Below are positions 7,748 to 15,664 of a stretch of DNA of 64,000 nucleotides, piece by piece. How positions within the stretch are numbered: the stretch's first letter is position 1; every line of letters begins with the position of its first letter. The notes below the pieces were generated by a model. The model saw only the letters and a program-made list of their open reading frames with translations, had not been told where the DNA came from and ran no database searches. The DNA is from Paludibacteraceae bacterium (lineage in GTDB: Bacteria > Bacteroidota > Bacteroidia > Bacteroidales > Paludibacteraceae), in contig JAFSTO010000056.1 in the NCBI GenBank assembly GCA_017450435.1, positions 186,001 to 250,000 on the forward strand. The letters are read 5' to 3'. The position numbers and the translations under genes were made by a program.

Positions 7748-8038
7748 ACCTTTGCAGCGTGAAATAGTGTCTGCTGCTAATCTTCCCGTTTGCAAACCGG
7801 TCCTCCACGTTCCGCACACTGTTTCAATCACCTTTTTGACAACACGTACCGCTTATGTTTGTTGTAACTATGATTTATTGTAAATCAACACCTTGCGAAT
7901 ACCCCCCCCATGCGGTGCTTGCGCAATATTCGCAGACGACTGACGCAGGATTAACATCTTGCGCAGGGTGCTACGTGTGTTGCCCGACATAGTTTTTTAT
8001 ACGCTTATTCTGCATTCGTGCAGAGTAAGCGTATTTTT
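7748..8038 (+). ncRNA. Candidate structured non-coding RNA
   Basis: A TACCTTTG promoter-like box (7748-7755; no good -33) precedes about 280 nt without a convincing ORF. Visible structure: palindrome GTTTGCAAAC (about 7789-7798); hairpin TGATTTA-ttg-TAAATCA (7871-7887); TGCGAATA/TATTCGCA (7894-7901/7927-7934) closing a C-rich loop; and a possible closing pairing of the 5' atagtgtc (about 7766) with gacatagt just before the terminator. It ends in a strong terminator. It does not match the tmRNA, SRP or RNase P landmarks I know. A 6S-like RNA is possible but unproven. Confidence 0.4.
7999..8038 (+). terminator. Strong intrinsic terminator
   Basis: ATACGCTTATTCTGCA pairs with TGCAGAGTAAGCGTAT (one G-U) around a TTCG tetraloop at 7999-8034, followed by T5. 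No ORF ends just upstream, which supports a non-coding transcript. Confidence 0.85.
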
Positions 8039-8041
8039 GTG

Positions 8042-8070
8042 TACACCTCGCTCTTTGATATATTGGATTA
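8042..8070. repeat. Left direct repeat flanking the MNT gene
   Basis: tacacctcgctctttg followed by atatattggatta. It matches 8591-8620 (same 16-nt core, then gagatataggatta). Both copies come directly after a terminator T-run. Confidence 0.65.
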
Positions 8071-8098
8071 CCGCTGATGAATAAAAAATCAGAACAGA

Positions 8099-8130
8099 TT
8101 TGTGTATTTCGTAAAAATACATTATCTTTG
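8099..8130 (+). promoter_or_regulatory. Promoter of the MNT gene
   Basis: TTTG at 8099-8102, a 20-nt spacer and TATCTTTG at 8123-8130; about 55 nt of leader before the ATG at 8192. Confidence 0.75.
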
Positions 8131-8191
8131 CATTGCGAAACAAAATATACGAAGAATGGTTGATAGGGTTAATATTTGTTGTTCTTAAACT

Positions 8192-8488
8192 ATGGATAAA
8201 AAGCAAGCTATAGATATAGTTAGAGCATATAAAGAGGCAATAATGCCAATGTATAAGAATGCTAAGGTGTATCTTTACGGTTCGTATAGTAAAGGTAATG
8301 CGAGGCAAGATAGCGATATAGATGTAGCTGTTATTGTTCCGCACATCACCGGCAATTGGTTTTCTGTCGTTCCCCCGTTATGGACGTGCGCGCGTCGAGT
8401 GAACTCACTTATCGAACCGGTTATAATGGAGGAAAATGAGCAATCACCCTTGTATGAGGATATAATTAAAACCGGTATTGCTATTTAA
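8192..8488 (+). CDS. MNT-type nucleotidyltransferase domain protein, without partner
   Basis: 98 residues forming a minimal nucleotidyltransferase. The signature GSYSKGNARQDSDIDVAVIV begins near residue 30 and contains GS and the metal-binding DxD (DID). MNT proteins usually pair with a HEPN protein as antitoxins, AMPylating the HEPN toxin; no HEPN ORF lies next to it. It has its own promoter and terminator and is bracketed by 29-30 bp direct repeats, so it behaves as a single-gene cassette. It is AT-richer than the housekeeping genes nearby. Confidence 0.85.
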   Translation: MDKKQAIDIVRAYKEAIMPMYKNAKVYLYGSYSKGNARQDSDIDVAVIVPHITGNWFSVVPPLWTCARRVNSLIEPVIMEENEQSPLYEDIIKTGIAI

Positions 8489-8545
8489 TTTTTAGTGCGA
8501 TGATGTAATAGGTTTTCTTACTAATCATCCATATTTCTTTCTACC

Positions 8546-8584
8546 AAGCGGTAATCCAATTATTAGCGGATTACCGCTTTTTTG
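8546..8584 (+). terminator. Terminator after the MNT gene
   Basis: AAGCGGTAATCC (8546-8557) pairs perfectly with GGATTACCGCTT (8567-8578), followed by a T6 run. The stem word ggattaccgct also occurs just after the left direct repeat (8066-8076). Confidence 0.85.
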
Positions 8585-8590
8585 TGTTAA

Positions 8591-8620
8591 TACACCTCGC
8601 TCTTTGGAGATATAGGATTA
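8591..8620. repeat. Right direct repeat flanking the MNT gene
   Basis: Second copy of the 8042-8070 repeat, again directly behind a terminator T-run (ttttttgtgttaa). It precedes the large surface-protein gene. Confidence 0.65.
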
Positions 8621-8703
8621 TATGTCGTCTCTCCACAAAGAAAAGTGTTACATTACAAAGCAGGTACCAATAATATCGTATAATCAATAAAAATCAAATA
8701 ACT

Positions 8704-11700
8704 ATGAAAAACAATGTTCTCTTTAATTCCTCAACCTTCCTTCCTCGAGCACGTTATTTGTGCCTCTTCATCCTCGCTTTCGTCCTCGGCATCAGTCAGA
8801 TGTGGGGAGCAGCGGACTATGACTCATCTGATTGGGATTCTGAAGCAGTTTCTAGTGTGCTTGGCACACATGGAAGTATAACTATCTCAGGTTCGTTAGG
8901 TTCAGCAGGAAACGTTTCTGGTCACTATTATTTGCCAATTTCTACCAACCTAAAAAATAGTGATGATCCTTGGAATGGATATTTAGGAATTGCATCTACA
9001 AACCAGATTGACTCAGTAGAAATTCTTTATTGCCCGAATGGTAAGAATCAAACATCTATTGCTTGGGCGGCATGGGGAGAAGATGTAACTCCGAATCAAT
9101 ATACATTGGGTCATGGCGTGACTTCTGGCACAACATCTTCTAAAGCATGGGATAACAGAGTATGGGAAAAAATCAATTTATCTGCTATTAGTGCTTATAC
9201 TGTATATTTTAGCCGTTCTATTCGTGAATTTAGAGAAATCGGAGGAGCGTCCAATATAAGTAATTTTGGCGCTGGTCAAACAATAAATGTATTGGGCATT
9301 CGCGTTTGGCTCCATCCTTCCACTCCAGCCACCACCTACACCGTCACATACAAAGCTAACGGCAGCGGTGAGAGCGACGAAGTTGATGACGAAGCAACGG
9401 AGATTGCCGACAATATGTTCACCTATTCAGGCAAGGCCTTCACGGGATGGAACACCGAGGATGACGGCACAGGCGATCCCTATGAGCCGGGTGATGAAGT
9501 AGAGGAAGACCTCACCCTCTATGCACAATGGTCGGACATCTACACCGTCACTTACGATAAGAACGGCGGTACGGGTTCCATGGATGCTACCGAGAACGAA
9601 ATCGTAGCCTGCACCTTCACCGCTCCTTCTGGCAAGGGCTTCAAAGAGTGGAACACCGCCGCTAACGGCAAGGGTACAACATACGCCGTCGGTGCTACTG
9701 TCACTGCTGACCTCGCACTCTACGCCATCTGGCAGAACGTGCCCACAACTGTATTTGATTGGACTGCTGCTAATTCATCAGACATCGGATCGGACAATAC
9801 AGATTTGAGCAATGCCACTTACGGTACTCTAACAACAGGAACTTCGGTTGCCGGTCGTATGTTTAGCACAAATACGATTGCAAAGAATGCCTCTGGGTAT
9901 AAACTCGGGAATAACGATGTTTGTATTGAGATACAAGGTACATCTGATTTTGTGGAAGGTGACACTGTTATTATCGTAGGAAAGAATGGAGGAAGTGGTG
10001 ACAGATGTTTTGCTGTTGCGCCTTCAACAACGACTAATGCTGTGGCTGATACCGTGCTGACCAGTACTATAAGTTCACAAACGGACAATTCGATATATAA
10101 AGTCGTTATTACATCTACTCTGGAAGGTGCGAAACTTAGGGTATTCCGTAAAGCAGGAAGTACGATGTATTGCAAATCCATCAAGGTTCGCCGTCCTGCT
10201 GCAAAGGATATTGTTTCAACAGTCAACACTCTGACCGGTGTCAAGCTTAATGGTACGGATATATCATCTTCTGACCTCAGCACCCTCACAAGCACCCACT
10301 CCGTTGCTCTGGCTGATGCCTTGGCTGAAGCGCCGACCATCACTTTCAACAAACACACCGTCATCACTTACGATGACGCCTCCACAAAGGTGACCGATAC
10401 TCCTATTGCTGTTGAGGCATCTGTTGTCGGCGGCAACTGGTCGGCAAGCACCACTATCGATGCCGTCACATATACCGTCACCGCAGTCAAACTTGTGGCA
10501 CGTACCGTTACTTACAAGGACGGCACAACCACCATCGGCACTGAGATTGTCGCAGATGGCACCAAAGCTACGGCTTCTGAGATATCCACTGCCAAAGAGC
10601 TTTACACTTTCGATGGCTGGTACAACGATGCTGAACTAACTTCAGCCTTTGATCTCGCTTCAACCAACATCACTGCTGATAAGACTCTCTATGGCAAATG
10701 GTCGAAAGCCTATGCGCAGAACGTTGATATAGAAGATTATGCCATGAACACAAGCACCGACCTTGCCACATTCAAGGCATGGTTTACCGGCAAAGGATAT
10801 GCCTATGCCAACCTTAATGGCATGGACAATACCACGACCAATAACGGTGCCTATGCCGGTGTGAAGACCAAGAGTGCTGACGCGTGGTTCAAGTTCAATG
10901 TTCCTGCCAACAAGCGTGTTACCGTCAAACTGGGCTACATGGCAGCTGCCGCAGAGATGTACATCAACGGCACCAAGAACGAAACACAAACTCTGACCGG
11001 TGGTTCTACCTCAGACGGAAACGACAACTATGTGGATTATTCTTACGACATCACTGTCGAGTCGCAGTTCCAACTGAAGATGACAACCGGTAGCACCTGT
11101 GTTCTCAAGGCCGTTACCATAGGTGATATTCCTGCAGTCAGCGACGATGCTACTCTCTCTGACCTCAAGGTCGGCGGAACTACCATCACAGGCTTCAGTC
11201 CGAGCGTCACTTCATACTACGTGGAGATGCCTTATGGCACCGCCAAAGCCGATCTCCCGCTTGTTACCGTCACCACCAACGATGCCGGTGCCGAGGCCGT
11301 TATTCAGGACGCCAAGTATCGTGATGACATGCGTGCCACTATACATGTTACCGCTGCCGACGGCGAGACGGATAAGTTCTATTATGTTTATTTCTCCGTT
11401 GCCTCCAGATACGGCGTTGAGATTATCAAGGCTACCCATACAGGCAAAACAACGGCTACTGTTACCGGCTATATTGGCGGTTCCGTTGACAAGAGCACGC
11501 AGGACAACGGCAAGCTCGGCAGCAACGGGCATTACTTCGGCATCAAGCTTGCGGAAGGCAACTTCAAAGCAGGTGACAAGGTGAAAGTGGTTGCTTCTGT
11601 ATTGAACGGCGGCAACACCGCCACTATGTTCACCGACAAAGGCACAACCGCACTGACATCCGGCACATTCGACACAGGAAGCAAGACCTTTGAATTCACT

Positions 11701-12699
11701 TTGTCGGCAGAGACGGAGTGGGTATATATCTATCGTGCTTCTTCGGCATGTAACCCGAATATTGATTACATCGCTGTTTATCGTGAGATGGACCCGGTTA
11801 TCACAAGTTTCGAGATTGACGGCATAGATGCCTTTGTTATTGACCAGACTGCCAAGACTATCTCCGCTACTGTAGCCGCCGAGTTCGACGTAACAGCTCT
11901 CACGCCTACAATCACGGCATGGGCCAACGGTGGTGCTACGCTCGACAAGACCGGTGCACAGGACTTCTCTTCCGCTGTTACCTACACAGTGACGAGCCTC
12001 TACGATGAATCTGTTACCTACACCGTTAACATCTTCAGGCCTGCCCGCACTATCGATCCCGCCAAGGTAGGCTCCTTCGGAACATTCTGTCCTGACAAGG
12101 CTGTTGTTGCTTTCCGTGGTGTTACGTTCTACGAACTCGCAGGCGGTCTCGGAGAGACAGGCCACCCGACGATGCTTATCTTCAACGAGGTTGAACACCT
12201 GATAGCCGGCATGCCGTATCTCTTCGTTTCAGAAAGCACTTCGCTTGATGTTGTTTATGAGGGTGACGCTGTTGCTACTGCAGGTAATTACAATGGTTTC
12301 TATGGCACTTTGGAGCCTATTGTTGCGGCGCCTGTCAACGATTTGACCAACAACTTTATGATGGTGGGCGGCGTAGTGAAGAAATGCGGTGCGAACTGTT
12401 CGCTTGCTGCCGGACGAGGATATTTCAAGATGGAAGAAGTGACATGTCGTGCTACCAAAGAAGAATGTTATGAACTGCCGGGAGCAAGCGGAACGCCGAA
12501 TTCTGCTCCTAACCGACGTCATGTGGCACTGAATAACGCAAGTGCCAATCAGGCAACCGGACTCGAATATCTCACCGAGGATGGTGTGACCGGCAAAGCT
12601 GTCGAAGGCTGCTTCGATGTTCTTGGCCGCAAAGTGGCAGAGCCGCAACAGAACGGTGTGTATATCCTCAACGGCAAGAAAGTCGTAATAGTGAAATAA
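8704..12699 (+). CDS. Large secreted InlB-B-repeat (Listeria-Bacteroides repeat) surface protein
   Basis: 1331 residues. An N-terminal signal (YLCLFILAFVLGISQMWGA) exports it. Three Flg_new/InlB-B repeats of about 65 residues are visible at about 212-276, 278-343 and 598-665, each with TVTY...GKxFxxWN...LTLYAxW. Cadherin/IPT-like and discoidin-like beta regions follow. The C-terminal region from about 1115 (SFGTFCPDKAVVAF...) resembles a domain also present in the 38614 protein. The end (CFDVLGRKVAEPQQNG, VYILNGKKVVIVK) looks like a type IX sorting domain. Residues about 35-205 and 350-500 are encoded by visibly AT-richer DNA than the repeats, suggesting mosaic assembly. Likely an adhesin or glycan-binding surface protein. 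Confidence 0.85.
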   Translation: MKNNVLFNSSTFLPRARYLCLFILAFVLGISQMWGAADYDSSDWDSEAVSSVLGTHGSITISGSLGSAGNVSGHYYLPISTNLKNSDDPWNGYLGIASTNQIDSVEILYCPNGKNQTSIAWAAWGEDVTPNQYTLGHGVTSGTTSSKAWDNRVWEKINLSAISAYTVYFSRSIREFREIGGASNISNFGAGQTINVLGIRVWLHPSTPATTYTVTYKANGSGESDEVDDEATEIADNMFTYSGKAFTGWNTEDDGTGDPYEPGDEVEEDLTLYAQWSDIYTVTYDKNGGTGSMDATENEIVACTFTAPSGKGFKEWNTAANGKGTTYAVGATVTADLALYAIWQNVPTTVFDWTAANSSDIGSDNTDLSNATYGTLTTGTSVAGRMFSTNTIAKNASGYKLGNNDVCIEIQGTSDFVEGDTVIIVGKNGGSGDRCFAVAPSTTTNAVADTVLTSTISSQTDNSIYKVVITSTLEGAKLRVFRKAGSTMYCKSIKVRRPAAKDIVSTVNTLTGVKLNGTDISSSDLSTLTSTHSVALADALAEAPTITFNKHTVITYDDASTKVTDTPIAVEASVVGGNWSASTTIDAVTYTVTAVKLVARTVTYKDGTTTIGTEIVADGTKATASEISTAKELYTFDGWYNDAELTSAFDLASTNITADKTLYGKWSKAYAQNVDIEDYAMNTSTDLATFKAWFTGKGYAYANLNGMDNTTTNNGAYAGVKTKSADAWFKFNVPANKRVTVKLGYMAAAAEMYINGTKNETQTLTGGSTSDGNDNYVDYSYDITVESQFQLKMTTGSTCVLKAVTIGDIPAVSDDATLSDLKVGGTTITGFSPSVTSYYVEMPYGTAKADLPLVTVTTNDAGAEAVIQDAKYRDDMRATIHVTAADGETDKFYYVYFSVASRYGVEIIKATHTGKTTATVTGYIGGSVDKSTQDNGKLGSNGHYFGIKLAEGNFKAGDKVKVVASVLNGGNTATMFTDKGTTALTSGTFDTGSKTFEFTLSAETEWVYIYRASSACNPNIDYIAVYREMDPVITSFEIDGIDAFVIDQTAKTISATVAAEFDVTALTPTITAWANGGATLDKTGAQDFSSAVTYTVTSLYDESVTYTVNIFRPARTIDPAKVGSFGTFCPDKAVVAFRGVTFYELAGGLGETGHPTMLIFNEVEHLIAGMPYLFVSESTSLDVVYEGDAVATAGNYNGFYGTLEPIVAAPVNDLTNNFMMVGGVVKKCGANCSLAAGRGYFKMEEVTCRATKEECYELPGASGTPNSAPNRRHVALNNASANQATGLEYLTEDGVTGKAVEGCFDVLGRKVAEPQQNGVYILNGKKVVIVK

Positions 12700-12717
12700 A
12701 CGATAATAATGAAAACT

Positions 12718-12749
12718 GGCAAAATAGTAAACTATAATACTATTTTGCC
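12718..12749. other. Hairpin between surface-protein gene and small ORF
   Basis: GGCAAAATAGTA and TACTATTTTGCC form a 12-bp stem with an 8-nt loop. No T-run follows, so it could protect the 3' end of the long mRNA rather than terminate it, and may let the small ORF at 12783 be co-transcribed. Confidence 0.5.
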
Positions 12750-12782
12750 GGTAATATATACCGAACTTAATACACAACAACT

Positions 12783-12905
12783 ATGAAAAAGGAACAGTAT
12801 ATTATTCCTGTGAGTGAAGAGACGTTGCTGCTCTGCGGCAGCGTGATGCAAGCTGCCAGCCCGGGTGTGGACTATGACCCGGGAGATGACATGAGCGGTG
12901 ACTAA
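12783..12905 (+). CDS. Small acidic-tailed protein (40 aa)
   Basis: ATG at 12783 gives MKKEQYIIPVSEETLLLCGS, then VMQAASPGVDYDPGDDMSGD and stop. The layout is a basic MKK start, a short 'YIIPVSE' block, a hydrophobic/Cys segment, then a Gly/Asp-rich tail. It recalls many short Bacteroidales ORFs that begin MKKxYxxP and end acidic. A second example occurs at 40358 after another secreted-protein gene. Function unknown; precursor peptide or small secreted protein are possibilities. Confidence 0.6.
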   Translation: MKKEQYIIPVSEETLLLCGSVMQAASPGVDYDPGDDMSGD

Positions 12906-13009
12906 CCATCATCCCGAAAGTCCGGTTATCCTCGGCTAATATTCCTTTCAGTGGGTAACATAGGTGCCGGTCGGTAGGTCTGCAGTTTTTTGCAACACGT
13001 CTGCAGCAA

Positions 13010-13059
13010 TAGCCGGCACCGGTGTGGTCAGCCCGCTGATTGTTTTAAGGAACAAGGAG
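13010..13059. repeat. Direct repeat, left of the AAA ATPase gene
   Basis: A 50-bp block containing gtgtggtcagcccgctgatt, matching 14466-14515 except for GGCACC versus GGTGCC near its start. Similarity fades over a further ~20 bp of aaggag/gcaaag words. Both copies are followed by 12-bp-stem terminators of unrelated sequence. Confidence 0.8.
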
Positions 13060-13074
13060 GAAAGAGCAAAGAAA

Positions 13075-13109
13075 AGAGGGTGTGTCAAAACCGACACACC
13101 CTCTTTTTT
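13075..13109. terminator. Terminator between the small ORF and AAA ATPase
   Basis: AGAGGGTGTGTC (13075-13086) pairs perfectly with GACACACCCTCT (13093-13104), then a T-run. It can serve the plus-strand surface-protein transcript and, less strongly, the minus-strand ATPase. Confidence 0.85.
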
Positions 13110-13193
13110 ATTCGTCTAAGACGAGTTAAAGTAATAGTCAGAGGCACTTTTAAAAACGAGCTTTTCGCTAATTTTTGGAAGTACACGTTATTT

Positions 13194-14333
13194 TTAGAAC
13201 GAAGAATATCGCAGCCATAAGGCAAAGAACTTCTCATACACCTCATAACTGCCGTCGTCCCTGCGGTAAAGCAGTTCTTTGTCGAGCATAGTAAGCATTG
13301 CACTCCTGACGGTGCTATATGCGCCGAGTCCGTACTTCCGGAGAAAGGCTGTACTACCGGGCTCACTTACAGTACCTTCTTTGGCTACTGCACGCAACAC
13401 TTGCAGTTGTCGATTGCTTATCAGTCGGCAATAAGTCTGATATGACGGCATCTCTTCCTGCAATACCTGGTTAAGAGTGGATAAGATAGTGTTATAATCA
13501 ATCTGTTCCACACCGCTCTGGTAGAGACGGTTAAGCATGCTCTGCATGTTCCATGTGTAGCCGTCCATAAGGCTGTATAGCTCGTGGAAGGTATCTTCGC
13601 TGATTCGCTGACCATGAGCCGCCATGTGTGCGGAGGCAAACTGATAATACGCTGCCTCGTCAATAGCACCGATATGCATCATCTGTGTGCTACGATAGAA
13701 CGGCCGTTTGGCGGAGGCGAATATCTCGGTCATAAGATGTTTCTTGCTACCCGCGAAGATAAATCGTACATTATGAAGTTGCTGTATATATGTACGCAAC
13801 AGAGCTTCCATCTTTACATCAGTATATTCAGCTATCGTCTGAAACTCATCCAATGCCACATAGCAGGGGGTCGAAGCTTTCTCTAAATAGGAGAAAATCT
13901 GTTGTAATGTCCACTCCTCGCGTTGCGGCTGTATATCTATCATACATTGTGGCATTCCGCTTATAGGGTCTGTTGTGAACACGGGACGGAGCGCACTGAA
14001 TAGGCGTGTTATCTCCGACCACACTTGTTCCGAGAACGGAGTGATACGCTCGGTTAGCACGGCCTGAGCCAGGAGCTTGGTGAAATCTTGCAGACTTGAG
14101 GTGCTGTATAGGTCAACATAAAAACACTGCACTTCGGTTTTGTCAAGCGACTGAAAAAGATGGTGAATAAGCCCTGTTTTACCTATACGGCGCGGACTGA
14201 TGAGTGTAACATTTCTTCCGTTATGCAGCGCATCGGTTAACTCCTTTGTCTCTTTCTGACGGTCACAAAAATATTCAGGTCCCATATATGAGACAACTGA
14301 AAACGGGTTAAAAACTTGCCTCTCTCTTTTCAT
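13194..14333 (-). CDS. ATPase_2-type AAA ATPase with C-terminal winged helix
   Basis: 379 residues. It starts MKRERQVFNPFSVVSYMGPE and has Walker A SPRRIGKTGLI near residue 46 and Walker B CYVALDEFQTI near residue 155. The C-terminal ~80 residues (LQVLRAVAKEGTVSEPGSTA, then KYGLGAYSTVRSAMLTMLDK) look like a winged helix. It resembles the 'archaeal ATPase' family (PF01637) that is abundant, poorly understood and variably located in Bacteroidota. It has its own promoter, iterated repeats in the 5' UTR, and 50-bp direct repeats on both sides, so it appears to be a self-contained cassette. Confidence 0.88.
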   Translation of the reverse strand: MKRERQVFNPFSVVSYMGPEYFCDRQKETKELTDALHNGRNVTLISPRRIGKTGLIHHLFQSLDKTEVQCFYVDLYSTSSLQDFTKLLAQAVLTERITPFSEQVWSEITRLFSALRPVFTTDPISGMPQCMIDIQPQREEWTLQQIFSYLEKASTPCYVALDEFQTIAEYTDVKMEALLRTYIQQLHNVRFIFAGSKKHLMTEIFASAKRPFYRSTQMMHIGAIDEAAYYQFASAHMAAHGQRISEDTFHELYSLMDGYTWNMQSMLNRLYQSGVEQIDYNTILSTLNQVLQEEMPSYQTYCRLISNRQLQVLRAVAKEGTVSEPGSTAFLRKYGLGAYSTVRSAMLTMLDKELLYRRDDGSYEVYEKFFALWLRYSSF

Positions 14334-14358
14334 AACGCCTTGGTTTTAGTTGTTTTGC

Positions 14359-14437
14359 TTGTGACGAAATTTTCGTCACGAATTTTTCGTCACGAATTTT
14401 TCGCCACAAAGATACTTAAAAATAACAACACTACAAA
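14359..14437 (-). promoter_or_regulatory. Promoter and iterated palindromic repeats in the leader of the AAA ATPase
   Basis: Minus-strand promoter: TATCTTTG at 14407-14414 and TTTG at 14434-14437, spacer 19. Between the expected start and the ATG (14333) lie three copies of ttcgtcac/ttcgccac in 14 bp steps (14370-14406). The segment 14361-14379 is a palindrome, GTGACGAA-att-TTCGTCAC. The position downstream of the start point suggests autoregulation. Confidence 0.6.
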
Positions 14438-14465
14438 GGAAAAAATAAAAAAACGTTCGCTTTAG

Positions 14466-14515
14466 TAGCCGGTGCCGGTGTGGTCAGCCCGCTGATTGTT
14501 TTAAGGAACAAGGAG
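14466..14515. repeat. Direct repeat, right of the AAA ATPase gene
   Basis: Second copy of 13010-13059 in the same orientation. The two copies bracket 1.4 kb holding the ATPase gene and its promoter. Confidence 0.8.
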
Positions 14516-14561
14516 CAAGGAGCAAAGAGCAAGGAGTAAAGAGCAAGGAGTAAGGAACAAA
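14511..14561. repeat. Heptanucleotide tandem repeat
   Basis: About seven 7-bp units alternating gcaagga, gcaaaga and gtaagga. The reverse complement of these words encodes the signal-peptide core of the protein at 31055. Confidence 0.75.
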
Positions 14562-14565
14562 AGAA

Positions 14566-14598
14566 AGAGATGTGCCTGTCAAGGCACATCTCTTGTTT
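14566..14598. terminator. Terminator-like hairpin
   Basis: AGAGATGTGCCT (14566-14577) pairs perfectly with AGGCACATCTCT (14582-14593). The T-run is weak (TTGTTT). No other gene-like content is seen between 14598 and 14716. Confidence 0.65.
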
Positions 14599-14716
14599 CG
14601 GCTTTTCTGAGCGACTGCTTTCTGAGGCTCTGTCGCTATGCCGCTGTCGTTTGTTCTTTGTTCTAATACGGTTAACTATTAGAATCTTTTTCCTATCAGG
14701 GTCTCGGTGAAACCCC

Positions 14717-14875
14717 TTAATTTTTCATAGCGTTGTAGCTTTCTATCGTCTTCGACTGTATGATGACTGTCGTGTCGCCGCGTTGTACGCTGCTTGAGGT
14801 CGTCGTTATGGTGCGGGTGACGTTGCAGCTACTCAATGCCAACGCTATCGCTATCGGGAGAATAAGGTAACGCAT
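14717..14875 (-). CDS. Small lipoprotein (52 aa)
   Basis: The reverse complement from the ATG at 14875 gives a signal peptide MRYLILPIAIALALSSC with a lipobox (LSS-C) at residue 17, then a Thr/Ser-rich mature part, NVTRTITTTSSSVQRGDTTV, ending YNAMKN. It would be exported and lipidated. It lies 12 nt after the stop of the gene at 14888-15205 and is probably in one transcript with it. No family recognised; the Thr repeats resemble the short variable lipoproteins common in Bacteroidales. Confidence 0.7.
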   Translation of the reverse strand: MRYLILPIAIALALSSCNVTRTITTTSSSVQRGDTTVIIQSKTIESYNAMKN

Positions 14876-14887
14876 GGTTGTGCTGTA

Positions 14888-15205
14888 TTACTCGCCGTTT
14901 AGTTTCTCATACTCCTTCGCGAAGATGAACCCCCTGAGGGTGCTGTACTTCTTCTGAGCCTTGAACTGCTCGGTGTACTCTTGCAGCTTCTCGGCGTCTG
15001 CCATCACTGCATCTACTGCCAAGCGGGCGGCTTTGAACTTCTCTATCAGCGAGCGTTGCTTATCACCGATAGGTCCGTCGTAAGGATTGCAGAGTTTGCC
15101 GGTGTACATCGCTTTGTTACGGCGGTTCTGACGAACATACATGTCTGAGTGGTTGCACACTTTGCCGCGAAGGCCGGAGATAATCTCAATTGGAATGACT
15201 TTCAT
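14888..15205 (-). CDS. Conserved Bacteroidales hypothetical protein
   Basis: 105 residues: MKVIPIEIISGLRGKVCNHS, then NPYDGPIGDKQRSLIEKFKA, a helical middle, and TLRGFIFAKEYEKLNGE at the end. The pattern 'no signal peptide, GPxxxxQ, C-terminal TLRxFI' is one I have seen in small Bacteroidales hypothetical proteins, but I know no function. It is followed by the 52-aa lipoprotein gene on the same strand. Confidence 0.75.
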   Translation of the reverse strand: MKVIPIEIISGLRGKVCNHSDMYVRQNRRNKAMYTGKLCNPYDGPIGDKQRSLIEKFKAARLAVDAVMADAEKLQEYTEQFKAQKKYSTLRGFIFAKEYEKLNGE

Positions 15206-15243
15206 AGTTTCAAATGGGTTTTAATTGTTTTACGAGATGGATT

Positions 15244-15309
15244 AGAGTGTCTAGAGTGTCTAGAGTGCTTAGAGTGTCTAAAGTGTCTAGAGTATCTAAA
15301 GTATCTAGT
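15244..15309. repeat. 9-bp tandem repeat (agagtgtct family)
   Basis: About seven units of agagtgtct with single-base variants. Lies directly upstream of the minus-strand gene at 15205. Open frames through it are repeat-encoded and are not reported as genes. Confidence 0.85.
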
Positions 15310-15463
15310 TTGTTGTTTGCTCCTGTGGAGCAGATGCTGCGCAGCCGGTCTCGGTCAGGCTGACGTCATGTCCGTTCCGAAAACCGATGCAAAATTACTG
15401 CTTTTAGGATAAACACCCAAAACTCTTAGGGTGAAATCACATTGTAGTGCCGCTTTTTGTCCC

Positions 15464-15580
15464 GATACCCGATTTCCTCCGATACCCGACGTCCTCCGAT
15501 ACCCGATTTTCTCCGATAGCTCCGATAGCTCCGATAGCTCCGATTATATCCGATTATATCCGATAGCTCCTATAGCTCCG
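15464..15580. repeat. 9- and 17-bp tandem repeats (gatagctcc / gatacccgatttcctcc families)
   Basis: Three ~17-bp units (gatacccgatttcctcc type) run into about eight 9-bp units (gatagctcc, gattatatcc). The stretch 15310-15606 shows no other gene. Confidence 0.85.
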
Positions 15581-15606
15581 AGCTTAATTCTCCTCCCGTC
15601 TCAACG

Positions 15607-15636
15607 AAAAAAGGATGACCATAACCGGTCATCCTT
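15607..15636 (-). terminator. Terminator of the Cys-rich lipoprotein gene
   Basis: AAGGATGACC (15611-15620) pairs with GGTCATCCTT (15627-15636). On the minus strand a T6 run follows. It lies about 30 nt after the stop at 15665. Confidence 0.85.
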
Positions 15637-15664
15637 CTCTCGTTGTGTAGGTTGCTTCTGTTGC

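Noticed and set aside
7326-7883. 185-codon plus-strand frame after the small gene pair
   Set aside because: It spans repeats, the dispersed hairpin and the start of the candidate RNA, and shows no protein-like pattern.
11212-12198. 328-codon minus-strand frame inside the InlB-repeat gene
   Set aside because: Shadow frame opposite a real repeat protein, with no promoter or recognisable domain.
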